Positions 45,426 to 55,001 of a DNA stretch of 64,000 nt are shown in pieces. The notes beneath the pieces are model-generated. The model did not search any database. It was not told the origin of the DNA and saw only the letters and a list, made by a program, of their open reading frames with translations. Location: NCBI GenBank assembly GCA_049724395.1, contig JAUGWO010000042.1, positions 186,001-250,000 on the forward strand, in the 5' to 3' direction. The position numbers were made by a program, and so were the translations under genes. Origin of the DNA: Spongospora subterranea f. sp. subterranea (lineage: Eukaryota; Endomyxa: Phytomyxea; Phytomyxea; Plasmodiophorida). Each line of letters begins with the position of its first letter. The first letter of the stretch is position 1.

Positions 45426-45469
45426 TGACCAGATGTCCTCCCTGTGCGACACCCGTAAAGTTCAAAAAT

Positions 45470-45720
45470 CCCAAATTCCAAATGGTGACAATGACCATGA
45501 CGAGCGTAAAATCGGCCTCCTGCTTGGACAAGTGGCTCGGCCTCCTTGACAGTTGTGTCACTTGTGTGTGCCATACGAGCGTAAGCCCGGCCTCCTGTAT
45601 CGCTCGACTGGAGCGGCTCGGCCTCCTTGACAGTTGGACTGGAGTGGCCCGGCCTCCTGTATCGCTGGAGTGGACTGGAGCGGCTCGGCCTCCTTCATAG
45701 TTGGACGGCCTTCTATCAAC
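45470..45720. repeat. Degenerate GC-rich tandem repeat
   Basis: Imperfect copies of a CTCGGCCTCCTTGACAGTTG / CCCGGCCTCCTGTATCGCT module, separated by GGACTGGAGTGG, repeat about five to six times just upstream of Msp1. Open frames through it have no homology. It abuts the MITE at 45745. Confidence 0.75.
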
Positions 45721-45744
45721 ACTCCGCAATATAGGCTAAAAATA

Positions 45745-46101
45745 CAGTAAAAACTTTTTTAATCTATGGTAAAAATGGGTTTGGGGGAAGCAAAATAATT
45801 GGGGTTGGAGAGGTCTTATTTCTTATATGCACTTAGGTGTATCTTTGTTGCCAGTTGTACACTTAAGTGTATCTCCGTGACAGTCACAGACCTTCAGTTA
45901 CACTCAAACAGACGGGGTGATGGTCAACGGAGCCAAGGGCTTGCCCTCATTACAAGTTCCAGGGGGCATCCGGGACCACGTAAGTAGCATCTACAGTGCG
46001 TCCAAGACTCAAAAATAGGTAACTTGAGATATTTAAGATTTTTTCCCAAAAAAGTGGGATTCGGGGCTTTTTCAAAAGAGTCTCAGTAAGAGTTTTTACT
46101 G
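45745..46101 (+). mobile_element. Tc1/mariner-type MITE, complete
   Basis: The element is 357 bp long with terminal inverted repeats CAGTAAAAACT..AGTTTTTACTG, flanked by TA on both sides, the target duplication of Tc1/mariner elements. It has no coding capacity. A partial inverted copy is at 6463-6795. Internal palindromic words around CACTTAAGTGTA are shared. Confidence 0.88.
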
Positions 46102-46103
46102 TA

Positions 46104-47745
46104 TAGTTCTAGCAAACCATCAGTCCATCTAACCTCGGCGTCCAGGCCGAGTTTATGTCTCATATCCAAGCACGACGCACACCAACTCTCTTTCGCCTTG
46201 GCATTGAAAATCCTTGCGTGTCTTGACATGTACTGGTATGGCTCTAGAGCTAGCCCTGATGACCATATGGTCTGATTACGCTCGGAACTTCTTCCTGATT
46301 TTCAAGGTTTTTTCCTGATTTCAAGGCGAAATATCCTTGGAATCAAAAACTTTCAGACAGTAAAACTCATTTCCTTGAAGGAGTTAGCCAAAAACTGCAC
46401 AACCTGGGCTTCGTCAACGCTCTTAGGTTCTTTTGACTTTGAATGACGACCCAGGAATCGCTACTTGGGATCAACGTCACCGACCACTCAGCAGTATTTA
46501 AGAACGAAGAAGTCGAAGAGGACTATCGTAGATGAAGAGTTCTTGTCGGTTAACGATGAAAGATACTTTTTGCAGAATGGTCAAATCTGTAACACTGCCC
46601 AATATGAAAGCTCGGAGGAACGACGACAGCCTTCTGCTCAGCGAAGCGCGAACGGAATTTCACACCTTCTATGCCCGGGTTCGCGAACACTTGAAAATTG
46701 CGATTACCAGCAACGTCGAATGATTTCTTCAACATTTGCTGGAGCCGATCTTGCTTCAACTGTTTCAGCTTACTGGTGCTGGTATGACCGACGCGGCAAA
46801 GGCTGTCAAGACGTCAATAGCGTGTCTAAAAACATGAAGATCAACTTCCGCTCTCTGTCGCCGCTGGCTTCAATTGCGATTCGATTCATTCTTTACATCT
46901 GAGTTGAACGCCCACTACCATATTTCGCCTGCTCCAGATTGAAAGCAACCTCGCTTCGTTTTTTTAGTTCTCAAGCTATCGTTAAACGGATCGTTCATCT
47001 GGGGTTCAAATGCGTTTTCGAAGACTGAATTTCAATGCTTTTGTGGATTTGACTAGAGTGGATATCTGTCCAAGTGGTGAACGCTCTATGCCGAATGCAT
47101 CGCTCGCCACCGCCCTTGCGTTCCGAAGCAGAGTGATGGCATCAATCTGCGCCTTGACTACTCTCTTCCTCATGGCCGCATCTTGTTGCCATCGCAACTG
47201 GGATGCTTTGTTCTCCCAGATCGAGGAACGTGATGTCATTGGACTGGTGCTTAACAACAAGCCTTCGCTTGTGACAAGAGTAAGAACACCTTTACTGCAG
47301 GGATGAAAGGCATGAACAGCACTTTTGACCGCAACAGCAATAGGTGTCTTGAAGTAAATCAACTACAATAGAGATTTCTGTTTCTGCTGAGTAAAATTTA
47401 AACGAGACATGTAACTGACGGAAACACAGTCAGAAGAATATGACCAATGGCGTACGTCAAAGATTCGGCGAGACCAGGGTCTATGGAAATGTCCACCTCA
47501 GCTCAATGGAGCCAGGTACATCAATCTCGTTTGAAACAGCAGCAATCATAAGTTGCTTTCTTGCAGCAAACCATCAACTTCCTTGTCTGGTTCCCTACAT
47601 TTTGAGAATAGAGAAGGGCGCGAATGATCGTAAAAATCGACCATCAAAGGGGGATTCCTTTATTGTCCCCTATTTGTAGTATCCCCTAGTATCAAGGTCG
47701 TTACGAGACTACACATAACTTTATAATGATATAGATTCTGTTCAT
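46104..47745. other. 1.6 kb without a convincing gene
   Basis: Two open frames stand out: 46465-46902 plus (about 145 codons, EEFLSVNDERYFLQNGQ) and 47006-47362 minus (about 118 codons, WENKASQLRWQQDAAMRKRV). A competing plus frame around 46740-46830 reads FLQHLLEPILLQLFQLTGAG. None matches a family I know, frames switch without good splice signals, and no start context is compelling. It may be decayed genes or an unknown element. Confidence 0.4.
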
Positions 47746-48801
47746 TCAATACAAATATGATAAAGCAAATCCAAGAACTGCAATTATCGCAACAATGGCA
47801 AGCCGGTCCGTGATATCTGCTGCTGTCCATCTTGTGCCAGATTGATTATCGTTCTGTGTACCGTGCTTGGGATCTCTCGAGCTCGGTTCATCAGCTTCTG
47901 CTTTTTGTTCCAAAGCTGCTTGTAACCTTGTTTGATATACCTGTGATACTATTATCGGGCAGAACAACTTCACATCATATGAACCAACCTCTTGATAATG
48001 AGGGAAAAGCTTGATGAATATGGGATTTTTGAGATTGACCTGTAAAGATTCCGCTGCCAGCTCTTTTTTGGTGTTCTGAATTGAAGGAAACAACTCATTA
48101 CTACATCAGATAGCACGTCCATTTGAAAATAAATCGTACCAATGACGTATTAACACTACCGAATGTGGGAGTTGTATCAGTCATGAATGATAGCAATCCA
48201 GAAAGAATCGATGCAACGCTCCATAAACAGCTCCATTCTAGAAAGCCGTGCAATCGTTAATGTCCAAACGTAACAAAGAGGAGAGATAACCTTCTGGATG
48301 GAAATCGCTCATCGACAAACAGAGCCTCGTATTAACCTGAAACCGCCCACTGGGCGTTATCATGAATATGCTAGTATAATAAACTTTAGCTTTGAACAAA
48401 TGTTATGTACTATACAACTTGCACCTGGGGGGTTTATAAGGGTCTGAGTTCTATGTTAGCAATAGATATATAGAACAAAACGTTGCACACACATTCCGAT
48501 GGAAACTTAATCTTGCCATGATAAACACCACCTTCGTATGGGGTGTCTTCAGGACCGTTAATACAGTAATGCCACTCTAATATATTCGATTCCAAAGGAA
48601 CCGCTTCTATGTTAGGTACCGGCTCCTGACATATATAAGACCAGTTGATACCATCAATACTATTAGAATCTCACTGCTTGAAGTTTTTTGAACTCTTTAC
48701 GTAGTCTTCGCTGAAACAGCATACATTAGAATTACCAAAAGACTCAGAAGCAACTCGAAATTCTGTTGACTAACAAGGCATGCAGCTGAAGGCGGAGCCA
48801 T
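47746..48801 (-). CDS. UBE2J2: ER ubiquitin-conjugating enzyme E2 J2
   Basis: UBE2J2/Ubc6 is a tail-anchored E2 for ER-associated degradation. Exons on the minus strand: MAPPSAACL (ATG 48801), [32 protein letters not shown] with [21 protein letters not shown], then [24 protein letters not shown] holding the catalytic Cys (RLCLS), [19 protein letters not shown], a tail with [20 protein letters not shown], and a C-terminal membrane anchor [19 protein letters not shown]. The lack of an HPN motif and the C-terminal anchor are typical of the Ubc6/J2 group. Five introns are inferred. Confidence 0.93.
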
Positions 48802-48828
48802 TGCCCAAGGTCAGGCTACGTCGAGAAC

Positions 48829-49235
48829 CTATTTAAACCTCCTGCAAGAAATGGGCACGTGCGTAGGAGCCGGAAGGTGGATAAGACCCGATGGTATCAT
48901 CATGACGGGAAGGCCGCGCCCCAGCCACATCCCTGTCTGACTGACCGTGCTGGAGGGTCCATCACCCCTGACCAATAACGGCGACCGGCGACGGGAACTC
49001 TGCCGACTCTGGGTCCGATTGTTCGCATCCTCTTGGCTGATCAAAGTTCACGCTGGGGGTATAATCGGTGCGATAGTGTGCTCGGAAATTCACAACACGA
49101 ACTAACCCGGTTCAGTTTTGAGGGCAAGTTCAGCAAGTTGAAAATATTGATGGCCTGTTGTCGATTATGCCATCCCTTCATCATAACGATTACTTCGTCA
49201 AGATGGCTATAGAGCGCCTGACAGATTTTCACCAT
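48829..49235 (-). CDS. Two-exon hypothetical protein
   Basis: Exon 1 encodes MVKICQALYSHLDEVIVM, then KGWHNRQQAINIFNLLNLPS. A GT..AG intron (about 49105-49040) joins an exon with RQSSRRRSPLLVRGDGPS and ending VPISCRRFK. The first part is helical and conserved-looking, but I do not recognise it. It starts 239 bp downstream of PTRHD1 on the same strand and ends 28 bp before the UBE2J2 start, so transcripts may overlap. Confidence 0.4.
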
Positions 49236-49473
49236 TTTTCAACGTTGATTACCTATAATATTGTTGCCTCAAGCGCGTTTGAACGTTGAAGTTTTGGCTG
49301 CGGTTTGAATTTCCGGAATATTTCGCCACATGTTTTTGTTTCTTTGGTCATTCTACGATTATCATCGACAGTATATTTGAAGGCGTTTATTATATGAATT
49401 TTGCAATTAATCCTGGTGCATTGCGCCATTCACTTGTCAGCACCAATCATACCCTGAAGTGCTAATAAAACTA

Positions 49474-50021
49474 CTACTTGAGTAAGCGAAGAGCTTTGAA
49501 TAATGGTTTTAGTATTCTCCTTGGATATGGTGCTGTGCAAAGACACGTATTGATATTCTCTGGTTTTTCCTCCTGGATCAGAACCTTAGAATCATCCAAT
49601 TGGAGCGAAACGACTCTTTACCCAAACAACATGACGGATTGACTTCTCTGTCAACTTCAAAGACACTCCGATCAGGGAATCATTTCCTGACACTCCCAAC
49701 ACGACTTTGTGCATTTGGTCATGACTCTCATTCTGGGGAGATATTCCTTCCAAATATGATTTCACATTGGGTTCATTCAGATTGCTGAATATGGCGGCGA
49801 CAGAAGCTGGAACACCCATGTCAATCAACAACACGATATAAGCACATTGATACCATGAGCCCCTTGAGCGATAAGCGACCCAGTTGACCATCCCATTGTC
49901 TAAACACGATCACAAAGGCATTTATCCGACTGTTGGTCATCGTGTCGATTCCAACCTCAACTAGATCACTTCGCATCACTATATACTGAACAAGTACGTT
50001 ATCAGGGTCCGAACTGATCAT
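49474..50021 (-). CDS. PTRHD1: PTRHD1-like peptidyl-tRNA hydrolase-domain protein
   Basis: Exon 1 encodes VLVQYIVMRSDL, the first strand of the PTH2 fold. After an intron comes MGWSTGSLIAQGAHGINVLIS, then NLNEPNVKSYLEGI, QMHKVVLGVSGNDSLIGVSL, SIRHVVW and finally EEKPENINTCLCTAPYPRRIL, ending FKALRLLK at 49474. The order LVQYxVxRxDL..GSLIAQxxHA..HKVVL..PENI(A/N)TC..PYP matches human PTRHD1. The biochemical activity of PTRHD1 is not well established. Three introns of 50-60 bp restore a continuous frame. Length is about 125 residues, normal for the family. Confidence 0.88.
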
Positions 50022-51557
50022 ATCTCGGCTACTATTCAGTCGTTCCGACTTCAATTGGATCAACAACTTCACGACACTGTGTTCTTTCTTCTGGAGCGCA
50101 AAACAAATGTCCGGAAACCGGATTTGGAAACACGTCAAATCAGAACTCAAATCAGATCGCAATTGGTAAAACTCTCAGTGACCGTTCACTTGCACTATAC
50201 AGCTAAGTGAATGAGATGGCTTTCTTGAAAGGCCCAAAGGATGCTGAATAAGGGGTAGATTTCAAACCAGCTCGCGATTTGTTTGCTCGTTTACAATTAC
50301 ATTCAAATTAGCGCTTCTTGTTTTCGATGTTTGAATCAGTTATTCGTTTTCTGGTTTCCATTCCTTGCCAAGCTCGCTGAGTCTTGGTGGATCTTATCAG
50401 CGTTCCTTAACAACACTCCTCCGATATATCTGAAATCATTGAGCCTGTGTGCATTGGCAATGTACACGGAGTCCATTCTGCAAGCATTTCCTCGATTGTT
50501 TTGAGCGTCGCCTACAACAGAATGGTGCAGAAATCCATGCACTCATACATCTATTTCATTCTTAGAAGCAAGGTGGGACCCATTCGTCAGCAAGTTCACA
50601 GGGGCTCGACCGACAATGTGTTCATTCACCTGTCGTTATTTACATACACAACTCTCAGAATTCTGTCTCTCACCGCTTTCACAGTTGGTTTAGCGTGATT
50701 TAAAAAATTGCATGAGCGGCCTACAAAATTGAGGTTAGGTGCACAAGGGGTTTCCATCGTGTGTTAATTCAAGGGAATGAAACACGATTCTGCTGTGTAG
50801 AACACCCTATTGAGAAGGGGCATTCAAAATCGAAACAGTGTCCACGACGTGTCTGATCAAACACGTCCTGGACAGACGAAGCTGCTGAATATTACATAAC
50901 TGACCTAACAACTGGCGGATAGAAAAATAAACCAATCGTTGGAAGAAATAGAGCAAATTTGCATTTTCTCCTCACTTATTTACAGTGACGCGTTTACCGC
51001 ACGAACGCCATAGCCAGAACAGTTTCCGCCATAAGCGATGATTCTAGCCCATAGCGTGGTGATGAGGAGCGTTATCACAAATCTGAGTTTGATTTTGCGG
51101 GTCTGAACCTATGATTAGGTGGATATTAGGGAAATGAGTCTAATAGTCGCTGTTTTACTGGTGTCCTTGTTGCTATTTCTCATTCGATGTTGTTTATCAA
51201 GCTATTTGAATGCTGCTCTCGTTTCGCACATTCTTTGCAGTCTCATCGCTGTAATCCGAATATGATCAATTAACGGAACGTTTAAATGTCGACGACAATA
51301 GTCTTTATCATTGCCAGAGTGAGATTATAAAGATGTAATTACACATAGCTGTTTGCCAGATGAATCCCATTACTTCGTGAGACTGAGGTGGTTTTATACT
51401 TGTGATACAGTCCATTATAGCATGTAGTTGACAGGCTCATTGTTGTGGTTGATTCCTTCGATGGTTTGACATGTTGTGATCGATGTGGTGATTACACGCA
51501 CCTTTACCGATAGACCATCCTATATTGAACCGGATCATAATCGACGACAGGATCTGG
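50022..51557. other. 1.5 kb without a supported gene
   Basis: Short frames occur, the best at 50447-50698 plus (SMHSYIYFILRSKVGPIR), but none has a recognised motif. The region 50700-51500 is AT-rich with no long frame. No tandem or inverted repeats were noticed. Confidence 0.45.
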
Positions 51558-51926
51558 ATGGGCCCTACCTCGCCCTTGGATGACGTCGTTCAAGCATCAT
51601 TCGCCGCTATTGAAACCATGAGGCTTCCTATGAATAACCCAATCTATCGGGAGGAATTGCAACGGCGATGGGACCATCAACGCGACTGCCATCACAAACT
51701 AGTAGAGTATCTATCGTTTACGGATGGTAAACCGGAAAACGATTTTTTGGAAGATGAACAATATAGATCAAAGTTGTTATTGGTAGTTAAGACAGCTATC
51801 AATGCCGTCTCCGTTATTAATATGATTTCTTAGGAGATTAACAAAGGGAATGACGTGATCATGGAAATGGTGAAAAGGCTGCAGCTGTTGGAGAAAACTA
51901 TAATCTTATGTCAATCAAACAAATAA
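51558..51926 (+). CDS. Small helical hypothetical protein
   Basis: From ATG 51558 the frame encodes MGPTSPLDDVVQASFAAIE, YREELQRRWDHQRDCHHKL and ENDFLEDEQYRSKLLL. A 51-bp intron (GTAGTTAAG..TTCTTAG) joins EINKGNDVIMEMVKRLQLL, ending CQSNK at 51926. The result is a compact helical protein of about 105 residues that looks like a subunit of a larger complex. No family is recognised. A start upstream is possible. Confidence 0.5.
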
Positions 51927-52068
51927 ATACCTCAAAGAGATCAAGTACCTTCCATGGTTATTCTCAGATGGATCCCGATGATGTGGGGACAATACGATGG
52001 TTGAATATCTCATTTCAATGCACAGGAATATATAAATATTTCCCAATTATGTATAAAATTCTTGTGAA

Positions 52069-53628
52069 TCAAAGCAGCCGGAAAAAAGACTCGAGCCCTT
52101 GCCCAATTTCCCATATCTGGACCCCAACTTTCAAATTTCGGGCCAATAAAACGCGTTCAAGGATCGAGCTAGGGGTGGGATAAAAAACTGAATGTTGGTA
52201 CCCATCGTCATCGTCATATTCGAACACGTGCTCACGATCAACTGAGAGGTATTTCAATGGCTGATCCATTTTTGAATGATGATGCATCAGCTAATGATGA
52301 CGTTAGTGGCGAACTGATATATAGAAATGGTCATTTCTAACCTGAAGATATGAATCTCCAGTGATAGATTCTGGAGAACTAGTAATTGGCTCACCGATTT
52401 TTCCGAGGTAATCGTACCCGTAAAAATTCAATCCTAATAAGACCTTGCCCGATTCCATGTTTGATATTGATTGAAGCCGTTCTGTTGTGTTCTTCACCCA
52501 TTGATAAGGCGCGTTGGGGCCGATCAAATTCCTGTTATTGTAGTCATAAGTCATGAGGACAATCTGGTCTACATGCGGGCTCAGCAGTTTGATATCCTCG
52601 CTATTTATGATGATCAGCTCTCACAAACATACGAAATGTGTGTCGCTTAACCTAGAAGATATGGTCGGATGGGGTGAAACCACAATAACTATGCGCTTCC
52701 CTGCGCTTCTCAGGGCACTACTCAGCATTACCTGTTCATAACAACATTATGTCAGCACTTATTTTGGGCATGACGTGCCAACTAACCAGAAAAGAGTCAA
52801 CAAAATCAGGAATGTTGACATTCTGAAGTTTAGCGCTGTTTTGAATCTGTTTAGAGACCATCATTGCTTGAATAGCTTCCAAAACTAGGCCGTCAAAATT
52901 TTGTTCTTTAATTTGTTTCATTATTTGCTTGACCAAAGGTCGCGGATTTAACAGCATCTCGTAGATAGATTTTGCAGTCCAACCTTCCATGACAAACCTG
53001 TGGTTCGGAAAAACATTGACGATGTATAATTGAGTACCAAATCAACGCCGAACCTCGGTATGATTTTTGGACCAGATTGCGCCCGAAGTCTGGACAACCA
53101 ATCATGATCAACATCATGGCCTCCGGTAATCTCTCCGCTAGTTGCCTACTCTGAATATGTTGGAAAGTAATTGTATCTCGGTTACCTTGGCTTTATCTGA
53201 TACCAGACTGGCGAAAGCATTGTGAACTTGTGACTGAACTGTAGAGCGAAGGTGAACCCTTTTCGGTTCCATGGAGTGATAAACCCAAGGACTTCTGTTG
53301 AAAGTACTCTTTTACCGCCATTGTAGAGTTTGTTCACCTCAAATATTTCTCTCGCCGTGGAATTCTCTCCTAGCCTACGCAGACCAGAATTGGACGTCAA
53401 TCCTATTGCCACTATCGTAAGCACGTACTCGACTATATCATGTTCTGGTCGGCAGATGACATAGGCCATGATAACTGCCGAGCCGCACGCAAGGACACCC
53501 AACCACCATATCCACGGGCGAGTTTTATCTTGATAATCAACATTGTTTTTACGATGGTGCCAGCGCTGCTCATTATCCTTCCTATATTGTGATCGGTTAT
53601 TGGTGTTGATATGAGAATGACCCCCCAT
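52069..53628 (-). CDS. CHID1: CHID1-like GH18-fold protein, membrane-anchored
   Basis: CHID1 (SI-CLP) is a chitinase-like GH18 protein that binds saccharides. The N-terminus from ATG 53628 is polar and followed by a membrane helix, WIWWLGVLACGSAVIMAYVIC. Then come RVLSTEVLGFITPWNRKGF, FTMLSPVWYQIKPR, the strand with NFDGLVLEA, LMTYDYNNRNLIGPNAPYQW, KVLLGLNFYGYDYLGKIGEP, HSVFYPTPSSILERVLLARN and the C-terminal VGVQIWEIGQGLESFF. This order and spacing match animal CHID1. Strand 4 reads DGLVLEA, not DxxDxDxE, so true chitinase activity is unlikely, as in CHID1. About seven introns are inferred. A type II membrane topology is suggested. Confidence 0.9.
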
Positions 53629-53763
53629 GACGATAATGAGGTTATGCCCCAAGTTATCACTGGGGCTATAGAGGTGTCCTAGCGTGCGGCTCGGCTGTGG
53701 GGTGTAACAAGTACAAGTAACACGTGTACTCTGGAAAAACAGAGTTTCGAAATGTTGTAACAC

Positions 53764-54072
53764 GTGTTAGGGTCCCGCACCATCGAACATCAATCATTAC
53801 TTCATTACGGGGTGTCATCGTTGACGATCCCAGGAATTCAACATGAGCTCTTGATCTGGTCCGCGGGCTCGGAGCGAGACGCTATTCCCGCCGCCAATAA
53901 CTACCAGGCTCGCCATGATTCATATTCACCACTATATTACGAGCCGAGCACCAAACAATTCTTGATTCGTATTTTGGCAGTGCAGAAAGTCGCCAACGGT
54001 CCGTCCATAAATGCAACAGAAGCTGTACTATTGCCGCAACGGAATGGTGAACAATACACTTTAAGCCTGTAG
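53764..54072 (+). CDS. Possible exon of an unknown gene
   Basis: A frame without an internal ATG encodes SLTIPGIQHELLIWSAG, AIPAANNYQARHDSYSPL and YEPSTKQFLIRILAVQK, ending EQYTLSL. The composition looks coding, and the stop lies at about 54072. If real it needs an upstream exon, for which I see no good candidate before the CHID1 start. No family is recognised. Confidence 0.3.
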   Translation: MLGSRTIEHQSLLHYGVSSLTIPGIQHELLIWSAGSERDAIPAANNYQARHDSYSPLYYEPSTKQFLIRILAVQKVANGPSINATEAVLLPQRNGEQYTLSL

Positions 54073-54186
54073 TGTAAGAAGCTTGATTCATAGTGCTAAA
54101 TTAGTTGAAGATGCTTCAATTTTCAGTAATGGGCTATATTTCACTAGCGCTCAATAACTGGCTTAATCTGATCGTTGTACTCGGGT

Positions 54187-54939
54187 TCATATTCTTCGAA
54201 TGACTTTATCAAAGATGACTGCATCAAATGAGATCTTATCAGATTTCGTGTGTCGTGGTTTTCCGACGGGCGAAACTTGAATCAACACCCTAGGTGCTCC
54301 CTTGAGTTTTGATTGCTTGGGTAAATGTGGCCTATTCCTGTCTGCTTGCTCCTTCTGTTCATACACGAATACCCCGCGTCCTTGAGGGCGAACCTCTTCC
54401 CCTAACCTATATTCGGTCTTTCCATCAAACAATGAGAAGAACCGTCCACCAACAACCCCAACAATCTTATAATAATATTGGCTAACGGTACTCTCCACTG
54501 TCTTCTTGCGAATGTTTCCGATATCGTCCTGTGCTGATTTCAATTGAATGGATTTCGAATCACGAGTGCCTTTGGTCATTATCAGCGAGGTGATCAGTTC
54601 AGTTTCGACGCGAGCACGATATAATATCGATTGAAGCCATTCCCGGTGACCTGGCTTTGACGACTCGGGAACGTCCATGTTCACGAGTGATTCGATGGCC
54701 GCCCATCGTTTGGCCAGGCTATCATGCAAACCCCGCCAACTAATCTGGTTCCTGACGAAATCAGCGATTCGGTCCACGTCGCCGACCAAAATCAAATCAG
54801 ACAGTTGACTCCGAAATCGCCATCCGCCCTTATCGCTCTCCATTGTGTGTTGGCAATCAGGATATTGGGATTCAGCAAGGTCGTACCCTCGATATTGTGG
54901 GATCGTTTTGCGGAATGAATCCAGTTGATGTCCCGACAT
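54187..54939 (-). CDS. Unrecognised 251-residue protein
   Basis: An intronless frame from ATG 54939 encodes a helical N-terminal half (SQLSDLILVGDVDRIADFV, LAKRWAAIESLVNMDV, ILYRARVETELITSLIMTKG). A beta-rich C-terminal half follows: YYYKIVGVVGGRFFSLFDGK, EYRLGEEVRPQGRGVFVYEQ, KEQAD and VLIQVSPVGKPR, ending FDKVIRRI. The SLFDGKTEYRLGE..GVFVY..KEQA pattern is reminiscent of small domains seen in large DNA viruses and some bacteria, but I cannot name it. It shares a 62-bp gap with the divergent BTB-LRR gene. Confidence 0.6.
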   Translation of the reverse strand: MSGHQLDSFRKTIPQYRGYDLAESQYPDCQHTMESDKGGWRFRSQLSDLILVGDVDRIADFVRNQISWRGLHDSLAKRWAAIESLVNMDVPESSKPGHREWLQSILYRARVETELITSLIMTKGTRDSKSIQLKSAQDDIGNIRKKTVESTVSQYYYKIVGVVGGRFFSLFDGKTEYRLGEEVRPQGRGVFVYEQKEQADRNRPHLPKQSKLKGAPRVLIQVSPVGKPRHTKSDKISFDAVIFDKVIRRI

Positions 54940-55001
54940 TGAACACAAAACAGCAACACAGTTTCGTGGAAACGCTGTCGGGCATTAGTGAATAATAGCA
55001 A

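Noticed and set aside
50283-50698. Two plus-strand frames as a membrane protein gene
   Set aside because: Hydrophobic words are present, but frames switch without splice signals and nothing matches a known family.
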